Below, one piece after another: positions 44,883 through 52,923 of a stretch of DNA of 64,000 nucleotides. The stretch's first letter is position 1, and each line of letters starts with the position of its first letter. A program made the translations under genes and the position numbers. Source of the stretch: Chryseobacterium arthrosphaerae (GTDB lineage: Bacteria > Bacteroidota > Bacteroidia > Flavobacteriales > Weeksellaceae); the NCBI RefSeq assembly GCF_001684965.1, contig NZ_MAYG01000001.1, positions 3,038,001-3,102,000 on the forward strand, in the 5' to 3' direction. The notes beneath the pieces were generated by a model. The model saw nothing but the letters and a program-made list of their open reading frames with translations. It had not been told where the DNA came from and did not search any database.

Positions 44883-45523
44883 TTCAAAGTACTTTTTAAA
44901 TAATTATTAAAAATTGGCTGTATTTTGGGTTTTAGTTCATCAAAGCTTTTGAATGTGCTTACCTCAGTATTAAATGCCCCCATGTTCAAATTAAGTTTTT
45001 CCCATTTTCTATACATTATATATTGTTGTTCCCACCTAGAAGTAAAATATTCATGTACACTAACCCACTTATTTGTACCTGTACGTTCACGTATGTCAAA
45101 AAGACGAGCATTGTTTAGAATAGAATGGAAAATTTCATGTCCCATCGTTAAATCTAATTGCTCTAAACTTATAAAAGCTCCTTTTGGTAAATATATTCTT
45201 TGCCAGACAATGATATTCTTATGAGTAACAATTTCTGTCAATCCCCAAACATTGTAGTCACTATCTCTTACTATAAGGTTTTTATTACCCCCAAAAGAGT
45301 AGCCTTGGCCTCGTATGTATGGACTTAAGTCACTTGTCTTATCCACAAAGTGCCAACTACCTCGAATAAATTGATTTTTATAATGTGCTTTTTCCACTTT
45401 CAGTACTGTATCACAGCTAAATTCTGCTTCTGTTCCCCCAATTAATGTATTATCATCATTAATTACCATTTCACTTATGCTGTATGTGTAACCTGAATAT
45501 GCTAAATCTGTTGAAGGTAACAT
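44879..45523 (-). CDS. Orphan toxin-tip with HEIFH zincin motif (module 3)
   Basis: 214 residues starting without a signal peptide (MLPSTDLAYSGYTYSISEMV). Carries TMGHEIFHSILNNARLFDIR, an HExxH zinc-protease motif near residue 135, and a second His-Glu in WVSVHEYFTSRW. Size and position match the C-terminal toxin domain of an RHS/SpvB protein that has lost its delivery part. The 3' end overlaps the next gene (immunity candidate) by 4 nt. Enzymatic function is inferred from the motif. Confidence 0.65.
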   Translation of the reverse strand: MLPSTDLAYSGYTYSISEMVINDDNTLIGGTEAEFSCDTVLKVEKAHYKNQFIRGSWHFVDKTSDLSPYIRGQGYSFGGNKNLIVRDSDYNVWGLTEIVTHKNIIVWQRIYLPKGAFISLEQLDLTMGHEIFHSILNNARLFDIRERTGTNKWVSVHEYFTSRWEQQYIMYRKWEKLNLNMGAFNTEVSTFKSFDELKPKIQPIFNNYLKSTLK

Positions 45524-45652
45524 TATTTAACAAGTTTCTTGAATATGATATTCCTCCAATAGCACCGCTACTATCTTCGAGCATAATGTATCCTTTCAAA
45601 TTATTTCTCTTAGTTTGGGAATATTACATTAAGGAAAAGAGAAACCTTTCCA
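45524..45652 (-). other. Mosaic spacer with an immunity-gene fragment
   Basis: On the minus strand about 45571-45598 reads KGYIMLEDS, matching the end of the module 1 immunity protein (KKGYIMLEDSIVAKIP at 47177) at 25 of 28 bases, then continues into GAIGGIS-like pretoxin sequence before module 3. It shows that modules have been joined and trimmed by recombination. Confidence 0.55.
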
Positions 45653-46180
45653 TTAGCCTAATCCTATTATTTCTTTCCCTGCAAAAATCCACTTTCCATT
45701 ATCCTGTTTAAAATGATAAATTTCAAATTTTGCTCCACTCCCTAAAGACTTAACTACTTCAATTGATGCGTATTTATTATTTTTACTGATAATCAAATTA
45801 ACAAAAGAAATATTAATCATACTACTTTTCTTATGAAATGCATTGTCTGTGTTTAAAAAAACAAAATGATTTCCTATTTTTTTTGGAATTTTTTCAAGTT
45901 TTATTTCATATTCAGATATTTCTTCATCATTTAAATTAAACTTATTTTGAAATTTCTCAATTACTATATTTTGATCTGACTTAATTTCACCCACATATTG
46001 ATAAATCCCTACAGATAAAGGACTTTCAGATACGTCAAAATAATCTAAATTATCTAATAAAATAGGTAGATTTTCAGTGATTAGTTCTTTACCTAATTGA
46101 CTTTTTTCTTGCTTATTCTGACAAGAAAACAAAGTAATATAGAATAATATGAACACGAAGTATTTAAAATTTCCAACCAT
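45653..46180 (-). CDS. Candidate immunity lipoprotein (module 2)
   Basis: 175 residues from ATG 46180 (MVGNFKYFVFILFYITLFSC; Cys20 lipobox); an upstream in-frame start at 46255 would hide the signal sequence within the previous gene. The mature part is beta-rich with KIPKKIGNHFVFLNTDNAF. The start overlaps the toxin-like gene by 17 nt. Lipid-anchored and periplasmic; probable partner of the HELVH protein. Confidence 0.65.
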   Translation of the reverse strand: MVGNFKYFVFILFYITLFSCQNKQEKSQLGKELITENLPILLDNLDYFDVSESPLSVGIYQYVGEIKSDQNIVIEKFQNKFNLNDEEISEYEIKLEKIPKKIGNHFVFLNTDNAFHKKSSMINISFVNLIISKNNKYASIEVVKSLGSGAKFEIYHFKQDNGKWIFAGKEIIGLG

Positions 46181-47069
46181 GCAAATTTGTTTTATATAAA
46201 TTTTCATCGTAAGGCCAAAATACTCCAGTAGCTCGTGTTTCAAAAGCGTTCCCATATTCGTAATTATAATTATCTAATCCTTTTTTAAATCTCACATAAT
46301 GTACAAGTTCATGTAAAGTAGTTATACCTAATGCAAAAGAATATGCATTGATAGCAGTTTGCACAGTTAACCTTTCCAGTGTCATAACTCTAAGTTTGTT
46401 AATTGTAATATTAAAAGGTGAATACGCACTTGTTTTACCTCCAACATTCCATTTATCCCTATAATCTTTTCCATTGCCACTATGAAATACAGATTCAATC
46501 ACGTCAATCTTAATAGGGAGTTTCTGAAGATTTTCCATACTTAATAATTTTAGCATTTCATCTCTAGATGCTTCGGAATTGTCCATAAATGCCTGAGATA
46601 TAATATCATTTCCAGAAACAAAACTATGAAGCTTAGTTAATACTTTATAATATCTAGGATATTTAGATTTAACTTCATCAATGCTAATTGATTCTGTTTC
46701 AAACGAATCCTTATAGTCTGCGGAAGCAAAATATTTATAGTTCAAAGCTACTATATCTGTGGAGGTCATTTTATTCTGAAACACGCTACTGGTATATGCT
46801 ATCCCACTTATAGCACCGCTTAAGAAATTACCTCCTTTAAATGCAGAATTCAATCCTCCAGATACAATTCCCGGAAGGAAGTTTTTGATTGCACCTGCAT
46901 TACTCGCTATATTTCCTAGTGCTCCGGATACGGCTGCTCCACCTATTGCACCTCCTAAAACAGCGCTCCATGATTTCTGCCAGTCCCATTTTCCCGGATT
47001 CCAATTTCCATTATTGGCTGCCACACCATTTAAATATCCGCCTACAATAACACCAATAATCCATTGCAA
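46164..47069 (-). CDS. RHS-type toxin tip with HELVH motif (module 2)
   Basis: 301 residues; the frame extends upstream to about 47090 as HDPIGDFLQWIIG without a start, the remnant of an RHS core region. Residues 1-95 are a glycine/alanine-rich pretoxin segment (GGYLNGVAANNGNWNPGKWD, VLGGAIGGAAVSGALGN) usual just before C-terminal toxin domains. The C-terminal part carries ITTLHELVHYVRFKKG, a zinc-protease HExxH near residue 260, and FETRATGVFW. It probably lacks its own export signal now. Partner lipoprotein follows with an overlap. Confidence 0.72.
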   Translation of the reverse strand: MQWIIGVIVGGYLNGVAANNGNWNPGKWDWQKSWSAVLGGAIGGAAVSGALGNIASNAGAIKNFLPGIVSGGLNSAFKGGNFLSGAISGIAYTSSVFQNKMTSTDIVALNYKYFASADYKDSFETESISIDEVKSKYPRYYKVLTKLHSFVSGNDIISQAFMDNSEASRDEMLKLLSMENLQKLPIKIDVIESVFHSGNGKDYRDKWNVGGKTSAYSPFNITINKLRVMTLERLTVQTAINAYSFALGITTLHELVHYVRFKKGLDNYNYEYGNAFETRATGVFWPYDENLYKTNLHGWKF

Positions 47070-47108
47070 AAAATCGCCAATTGGATCATGCTATATCCAT
47101 AAAAAAAA

Positions 47109-47132
47109 CAAAAGCAGGTACTCCTGCTTTTG
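47109..47132. terminator. Hairpin between modules 1 and 2
   Basis: CAAAAGCAGG / CCTGCTTTTG with loop TACT and A/T runs on both sides. Separates the module 1 immunity gene from the start of module 2. Confidence 0.75.
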
Positions 47133-47176
47133 GTATCAAGAGTTTTAGTGTTAATACTGAATCCAAATTCCTTTTA

Positions 47177-47713
47177 TCATTTAATAAAAGGAATCTTAGC
47201 AACAATACTATCTTCCAACATAATGTATCCTTTCTTTTCCAAAGTATTTATATATGATTTACAGGTTAGTGGCATACTATTTTTCCTACTGTGATTAGAT
47301 TTAATATTCCATATATATTTTCCTGGCTTAGATAAATTGTAGATACTTTTTTCCCTATAATTTAGATTTAAAGTTGTATCGATTTTTTGTTTAGGTTTCA
47401 AAATAATTAAAGTATTTTTACAATCATCATCGGTATATCGTGTGTAATACCCTCTTAAATAGTCAATCGGATTAAGTTTTTCATTATTGAATAACCAATA
47501 AGAATCTCCTGAAAAGCCATAAGGGTCAATGATATATGTTTTACTACTTTTATTTTTAATAATATAACTTATATTATAATTCTCTTCGAATTTCCATGGA
47601 GCATTTATAAGAATGTCAATTTCATTACTTTTATTTAATTTCATCTGCGTAGAACAGGAAATGAAAATAAAACAAGTTATTATTAATATGACTTTTTTCA
47701 TTTTTATTATCAT
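47177..47713 (-). CDS. Candidate immunity lipoprotein (module 1)
   Basis: 178 residues with lipobox FIFISC (signal MIIKMKKVILIITCFIFISC). The mature part has beta-strands EENYNISYIIKNKSSKTYII and a C-terminal MLEDSIVAKIPFIK whose coding end is also present as a fragment at 45571-45598. Its ATG overlaps the stop of the toxin-like gene (ATGA). Immunity role inferred from context and from the periplasmic anchor. Confidence 0.65.
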   Translation of the reverse strand: MIIKMKKVILIITCFIFISCSTQMKLNKSNEIDILINAPWKFEENYNISYIIKNKSSKTYIIDPYGFSGDSYWLFNNEKLNPIDYLRGYYTRYTDDDCKNTLIILKPKQKIDTTLNLNYREKSIYNLSKPGKYIWNIKSNHSRKNSMPLTCKSYINTLEKKGYIMLEDSIVAKIPFIK

Positions 47714-48285
47714 TTAAAATTTAACATATATTTTACAATTGTTCCTATAAAATCTTCTATCCCAGAACCTATTACTCCTGTCCATTCTCCAGCAGCAAGA
47801 TAAGCTGAAACTTCATCCAAAGCAATCATCATTGGGTGAGTTCCTTGAAATACACCATTCTTCCAATTAAGAAAGTGTTTGCCTTCATGTATTATTACAT
47901 CTGCTAAACCATAATTTGTTGATTTTCCATTAAAAAGAATAGGAGCTAAAATTATCTTTCCTGAAACAGGATTTGTAACCCCCAATACTAGATTTGGACT
48001 CTTAGGATAAGAAAAAAAACCATCTGATCTTATGTCATATTTAATGTAATCTTTTCCCCATTCATTCATTGTATCAGTATTCCCCACTGCAATCCAAGCA
48101 TCTTTAGGGACAAATAATGATGCTATTATACTAAAACTATACATATTTGCCGGAGCACTAGGATTTAACCCCGAAAGCATCAAGACAAGACTTAATGGGT
48201 CTTTTGATTTAGGTCCAAAATATTTTAATCCCAATATTTCATTTTCAGCATCAGAAGCTACCATATATCTTGAGTTTCTAACCAT
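47710..48285 (-). CDS. Orphan toxin-tip with HEGKH motif (module 1)
   Basis: 191 residues; MVRNSRYMVASDAENEILGL at the N-terminus is out of frame with the upstream SpvB-like gene it overlaps by 28 bp. Motif ADVIIHEGKHFLNW near residue 140 (HExxH) with a following LDEVSAYLAAGEW. It is the toxin domain expected after an SpvB/RHS core, separated from it by a frame shift or by a deletion junction near 48290. Coupled to the lipoprotein downstream by 4 nt. Confidence 0.65.
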   Translation of the reverse strand: MVRNSRYMVASDAENEILGLKYFGPKSKDPLSLVLMLSGLNPSAPANMYSFSIIASLFVPKDAWIAVGNTDTMNEWGKDYIKYDIRSDGFFSYPKSPNLVLGVTNPVSGKIILAPILFNGKSTNYGLADVIIHEGKHFLNWKNGVFQGTHPMMIALDEVSAYLAAGEWTGVIGSGIEDFIGTIVKYMLNFK

Positions 48286-49436
48286 ATCTGTCGAAGTAAT
48301 ATATTATGAAGTAAAGTTCTATAAAAATCTGAATATAAGTATAATCCCGCCTGAGGTATTTCTGCTGAAGTTGTTGCATGATACCTTAATACATCCAGCC
48401 AACCGTCACCATCAAAGTCCCCAACTAGATCCTTATCGGGATTGGGCTTTATAGCCGGCAGGGCACCCCAAGACCTCTCTTTAGCTGATTCATCATACTT
48501 AAAAAGAACTGGATTTGCCTCTTCATTTTTACTGTTTAAAATGGTAATCTTATCAGGGTATCTGTAGGCTGTATCCCGGAAGTCTTTTTTATAAGAAATA
48601 TTATATTTCTTGTACTGCTGTCCACCACCAGATACTACAATTGATTCTAATAATTTTGACTGGGTGAAAAGAACTTCTTTTACATAGGCTGTTTCTGCCT
48701 GTGGCCTTGCTGTAAATGCAAACTCAATTTTGTTAAAATGCGGTGTATTTTGGGTTTCATTTCCACCCCATTCAATGGAACTAATCACAGAAACATTTCC
48801 CTCGTTTGTATAGTTATAGGTAATATAATTACCATTTGTATCTATTGATTTGACAATATTATAGTCTATAGCGGTTCTTGCCGGGCTATTTCCAGAAGCC
48901 GTGGCACCATACCAGATTTGTGACCCGTCCGGGGAGGTGACTTCCCAATATTCAGGTCCCTGCCAGGACTGTCCTGAAACAGCTCCCACAGATTTAATCT
49001 TTACATTGGAATATTTTTCTGTCACATATTCAGCGCCATCTTTACCATAATCGCCAGATTTTAGTATTAATCGTTGTCCGTTAAAGCTGTAATAGTCGGA
49101 ATAGTCAAGCTGTACATTTTTTGTAACTCCATCTTTTTCAAGATTTTTTCCAATTCTTGAAATTGCGGTTACTCCCGAAATATTCCAGCCATAACCGGCA
49201 AGGCCGTTGCCGGCTCCGCTTACATAGACCAAGCTGATATTTGGACCTACTTTTTGAACTCCCGGAGGTGTATCGATCGTCATTGTGTATTGAAGCTGTC
49301 CGGCTTGGGTCACTTCAATATTCCCTTTGGTATCATGAAATTTCTGAGCAGGAGCAGTCTGTGAAAGTCCCATAATAGAAATACATGATACTATAAGAGA
49401 ATAAAATAGTTGTTTTTTCTCTTTGTAAGTTTTCAT
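48258..49436 (-). CDS. SpvB-like N-terminal protein, truncated RHS/TcB-type toxin
   Basis: 392 residues with a signal peptide (SQTAPAQ). The SpvB N-terminal domain is clear: GQLQYTMTIDTPPGVQKVGP, NISLVYVSGAGNGLAGYGWN, ISRIGKNLEKDG, and an FG-GAP-like calcium loop DLVGDFDGDGWLDVL near residue 345. Normal proteins of this class continue for 1500-2500 residues with RHS repeats and a C-terminal toxin. Here the frame ends 30 residues after the FG-GAP loop with LLRQIWLETQDIW, so the RHS part has been lost and the toxin tip joined out of frame. Confidence 0.85.
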   Translation of the reverse strand: MKTYKEKKQLFYSLIVSCISIMGLSQTAPAQKFHDTKGNIEVTQAGQLQYTMTIDTPPGVQKVGPNISLVYVSGAGNGLAGYGWNISGVTAISRIGKNLEKDGVTKNVQLDYSDYYSFNGQRLILKSGDYGKDGAEYVTEKYSNVKIKSVGAVSGQSWQGPEYWEVTSPDGSQIWYGATASGNSPARTAIDYNIVKSIDTNGNYITYNYTNEGNVSVISSIEWGGNETQNTPHFNKIEFAFTARPQAETAYVKEVLFTQSKLLESIVVSGGGQQYKKYNISYKKDFRDTAYRYPDKITILNSKNEEANPVLFKYDESAKERSWGALPAIKPNPDKDLVGDFDGDGWLDVLRYHATTSAEIPQAGLYLYSDFYRTLLHNILLRQIWLETQDIW

Positions 49437-49443
49437 CTTTGTG

Positions 49444-49845
49444 TTATCGTTTGGTTATGTTTTTACTAAAAATCCGTCCGTCTTTTAGGGTGAAGCGTAT
49501 CACATAAACTCCCCAATCATACCCGGTCATGTTAATTCTGATTTTCTTATTCAGGTCAGGCATATTCTGCTGCTGGAATTTCCAGTGTACCGTACTGTGC
49601 TGGTATAATGAAACGGACTCGATAAGCCCATCTACTTCATCAGTCCAATCAATGGTTAATACATCATTCACAGGGATCGGATATAGGCGGACCTGTTTCC
49701 AGAATGCCTTTTCGTCAATCACAGGAGATTGAGTAAGAGCTGTTGTTTTAGAATCAACTTTTGATGTAGTTTCAGGCATTTGTTTGGCACTTGTATCAGG
49801 CCCCCGATATCGCTGATTGCCAGCTTCGTCGTATTTAAAATACAC
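49444..49845 (-). CDS. Type IX sorting-domain protein, first gene of toxin locus; N-terminus uncertain
   Basis: 133 residues from GTG 49845 (VYFKYDEAGNQRYRGPD). The C-terminal part is a T9SS sorting domain: LYPIPVNDVLTIDW, YDWGVYVIRFTLKDGRIFSK. Upstream the frame stays open and encodes a signal-peptide-like stretch (KKNIILIFFLIGFLGFSQ) but has no ATG, GTG or TTG; the natural ATG at 49910 is one base out of frame across an A8 run. So the gene is either frameshifted or starts at a non-standard codon (ATT at 49956). It precedes the SpvB-like gene by 7 bp. Confidence 0.65.
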   Translation of the reverse strand: MYFKYDEAGNQRYRGPDTSAKQMPETTSKVDSKTTALTQSPVIDEKAFWKQVRLYPIPVNDVLTIDWTDEVDGLIESVSLYQHSTVHWKFQQQNMPDLNKKIRINMTGYDWGVYVIRFTLKDGRIFSKNITKR

Positions 49846-50238
49846 TTCGGTTTGGGAAAATCCTAAAAATCCTATCAGAAAGAAAATAAGGATAATATTT
49901 TTTTTCTCATGATTATATAATTTTTTTAATTTTTCTAAAATATGTTTTTTCTCAATCCCTTACAATAGATAAAACACTGTTTAAGAATGAATTAAGATCG
50001 TTTATAATCATCATATTTATTTCTTTCCTATGTAAATTTATTTTACAAAATATTTTTCCAAAATAAATAAAGAAATACAGAAAAAATTACAAAATGTCTA
50101 AAAAGGAAATTTAACGATTAAGCATAAGCTTTCCCATTCATCAGATAAAAATGACCTTTAGAACATAAAATTTCACCATTTGACCGAGAAAATTTCCGTT
50201 GATTTTTTTTTAATAGTATTTTCGTTCAAAATTAAACC
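49846..50238. other. AT-rich intergenic region between divergent genes
   Basis: Apart from the signal-peptide-like codons of the minus-strand gene (49846-49910) this 393-bp stretch is AT-rich and holds no convincing gene or RNA. It should hold the promoters of the toxin locus (minus) and of the gene at 50239 (plus); a TATTTTCG box at 50217-50224 is near the latter. Confidence 0.5.
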
Positions 50239-51297
50239 ATGAAAAAAATTATCAGATTCTTTAAATATGCTCTGCTGAGCGTATTGACCATTATTTTACT
50301 CTCTATCCTGTATCTTTTTATAAGCAATAGAATATTTCTGGGCAGTCAGGATGAAAAGTTTACGGATTACCTGAAGAATAACCAGGTACAGATTTCAGAC
50401 ACTATGGACGGCAAATTATTTGATGATAATTTCTACAAATCTCAGGTTGTGCTTTTAGGGGAAGTTCATGGATATGCGGATAACCAGAAGCTGGATGAAT
50501 ATCTTCTGAAATTTTTAAACAAAAAAGCAGGCATCAGATATTATATTGCTGAAATGGACAGTATTCACGCCAGTAAACTGAATAAGTTTTTACATGGAAA
50601 TACAAAGGATCAAAGGCTGCTCAGAGAAGTTGTAGCAGCAATTCAGAAGAGAATTCCCCAGCAATCCAGTAAAGAGCTCCTTCAAAAATGGAATACTATT
50701 TATGATTATAACCAGACCTTACAGGATTCGTTAAAGATCACTGTGATCGGTGTTGATACAGACTTCAATGACAATTCCCGTAAGATTTCCAGAGATTCTG
50801 CAATGATTGTTAATTTTAAAAACTCAATAAAAAAGCTGCATATTGAGCATGAAAAGTTTTACGGACTTTTTGGATTTTACCATGTGCTTCAAAATGGTGT
50901 GAAGAAGGATGAAAAGCCTTTCGCAGAACGTCTTAAAAATTCAGGGTTTACAACATCCAGTATCGTAAGCTACACCATAGACAGTGAGATGTACCTCCCT
51001 AAAAACCCGCAATTTCCTACTCCGGAAGACCAAAAAATTACCTGGATCAACGCAGATGGACCGCTGATGCTGGTAAAAGGGATCAATGATTTTAAAGAAA
51101 TAACATCAGCTAACTCGATTACTTTATTCAGACTTAATGCGAAAAATTCTCCCTATCAAAATTCCGGTAAACTGATCACTGTGAAATCAAGAATGTTTGG
51201 TGATAGTTTTACTCCAAAAGAAAATACTTCGACCCTTGACTATTTTCAATATGCTGTACTTCTGAGAAACTCCAAAGCTTTAACTCCATTACAATAA
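50239..51297 (+). CDS. Membrane-anchored 'LGEVHG' protein (erythromycin-esterase/ChaN-like)
   Basis: 352 residues with an N-terminal membrane anchor (ALLSVLTIILLSILYLFIS). The motif SQVVLLGEVHGYADNQKLDEY near residue 70 and a later GLFGFYHVLQNGV match the EreA/ChaN/TraB-like fold, in which a buried Glu-His pair (GExHG) sits at the active site. No exact family can be assigned. It is followed 11 bp later by a Zn-protease-like lipoprotein on the same strand. Confidence 0.65.
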   Translation: MKKIIRFFKYALLSVLTIILLSILYLFISNRIFLGSQDEKFTDYLKNNQVQISDTMDGKLFDDNFYKSQVVLLGEVHGYADNQKLDEYLLKFLNKKAGIRYYIAEMDSIHASKLNKFLHGNTKDQRLLREVVAAIQKRIPQQSSKELLQKWNTIYDYNQTLQDSLKITVIGVDTDFNDNSRKISRDSAMIVNFKNSIKKLHIEHEKFYGLFGFYHVLQNGVKKDEKPFAERLKNSGFTTSSIVSYTIDSEMYLPKNPQFPTPEDQKITWINADGPLMLVKGINDFKEITSANSITLFRLNAKNSPYQNSGKLITVKSRMFGDSFTPKENTSTLDYFQYAVLLRNSKALTPLQ

Positions 51298-51307
51298 TTA
51301 ATAGCTG

Positions 51308-52321
51308 ATGAAGATGAAAAAAATCTGTCTTATCATAATACCCTGTCTCCTGTTCTCATGCTCTGTAAGACCTGTTGCTGATAAAACACTGGATTACAGA
51401 AAACTGGAAAAGGTACCGGACAGCGTAAAGGTTGAGAATATCGTGATCAAAAATCTTTTCAAACACCAGCTGCTTGCTCATAAAGACCAGCAATATGATT
51501 CTGCCCGAATTGTTAAAAATGTTTATCTCCCGCATAAAAAACTTTGGGACAGTTGCTATGCCATGATCTTTGGTGATGAAAATGCCCATCTCTTCAATAC
51601 ACCTGCAGGAATGATCAGGTGGAATAAAACGCTGTATGAAAAAAATAAATCTCAGCTGGAAGACAGGGCCAGTATTCTTTTAAATACAGATACTAAAAAG
51701 CTTTTTAAGAAAACCCTGACACAATTTAACAAGTTAGTTCCCTATCAGCCTAAAGCTAAAATCAGCCTGATCTTCACTCCTCTGACCGGAATTTCATTCG
51801 GAGGCTGCAATGATGAACAGTTTGCTCTGGAACTGAACAATAAAAGTGTGGATATTCTCTATTCACTTGAAAAAGGACTTCCCCATGAGCTCAACCACAT
51901 GGTATATGAGCATTTCAGAAAGGCTGATCCTGACAGAAACACTGCACTGAGCCAGACCATAGATGAAGGTTTCGCCTGCTATTTCACATATATATTCTTT
52001 GACCGCACCATGGAAAAACATGAAGCAGTGGAAAACATGACAAAGGAAAACTGGAACTGGTATATAAAAAATGAAAAAGACATTTTTACAAAACTCAAAC
52101 CCTATTTTACTGATGCTTCAGGAAACAATCCTCTGCTGAGAAATGACAGGCATCAATTATTTCCTGATGCTCCAAAATCAATGAACTATTGGCTGGGATT
52201 CAGAATTATTGAAAAGTACACAGAAAAAAACGGTCCCGCTTCCTGGAAAGATATTTATCAGCTTACAGCCAAAGAGGTCCTGGAAAAAAGCGGTTACGAA
52301 AAATATATAGAAAGCCTGTAG
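51308..52321 (+). CDS. DUF2268-like zinc-protease lipoprotein
   Basis: 337 residues with lipobox LLFSC (Cys18; start ATG 51308, MKMKKICLIIIPCLLFSC). The motif GLPHELNHMVYEHF (HELNH near residue 195) is followed by QTIDEGFACYFTYIFF, the third ligand Glu, as in predicted zinc proteases of the DUF2268 type. The C-terminus is helical with MNYWLGFRIIEKYTEKNG. Lipid anchored on the outside of the inner membrane or at the outer membrane. A putative oriC follows. Confidence 0.8.
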   Translation: MKMKKICLIIIPCLLFSCSVRPVADKTLDYRKLEKVPDSVKVENIVIKNLFKHQLLAHKDQQYDSARIVKNVYLPHKKLWDSCYAMIFGDENAHLFNTPAGMIRWNKTLYEKNKSQLEDRASILLNTDTKKLFKKTLTQFNKLVPYQPKAKISLIFTPLTGISFGGCNDEQFALELNNKSVDILYSLEKGLPHELNHMVYEHFRKADPDRNTALSQTIDEGFACYFTYIFFDRTMEKHEAVENMTKENWNWYIKNEKDIFTKLKPYFTDASGNNPLLRNDRHQLFPDAPKSMNYWLGFRIIEKYTEKNGPASWKDIYQLTAKEVLEKSGYEKYIESL

Positions 52322-52923
52322 AGCACCTGTCTCAATATTACAATTGCCACTTCTTACTGCAGCCTTTTTGCAGAGGAGTGGTTTATTTATGACGTAATAC
52401 AATGTCATCACAACCTGTTACCAAAAAAATTGTGGATAACTTTTCCCCACCCCCTCTCATCTTATCAATAAATTGTGGATAACTTTTTTACAGCATAAAA
52501 AATATTATACAAAATAATGATAATCAGTATTTTATATTAAAACATCTATCAACAATAGTTTTCAACAAATAAGCTGTAATGTGGATAAATATAATGTGGA
52601 TAACTTTTTTTTACTCCATATTTTTAGGAGATCAATGGTTGCTGATACTTAAAAACAAATTTTGACACATTTTAAAACATAATCATTTATTAATCAAATA
52701 AAAATATCACCTAATAAAGAATTAAATACCACAAAACATTGATTTAATAACACATATAACAACAATAAAAAATAAAATACTTATTTTAGCTATTGAACAA
52801 TACATAAAAAATTTATTTTTTTTTAATCAAAATAAGAAACACTTCCCCACCCATTGAACACGATGAAAAAACTTATCCACAAAATGAAAAATGAATTGAA
52901 TAACCCAATAATCCCTCATTCAC
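52322..52923. other. Candidate chromosomal replication origin (oriC)
   Basis: 602 bp without genes. Five exact DnaA boxes (TTATCCACA): on the minus strand at 52431-52439, 52474-52482, 52580-52588 and 52595-52603, on the plus strand at 52873-52881. Between them lies a very AT-rich stretch, about 52620-52850, with many A/T runs (a possible unwinding element). Four boxes in one direction, one opposite, and the AT-rich segment between fit a bacterial origin. dnaA is not in the window; in this group oriC is often away from dnaA. Confidence 0.7.
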
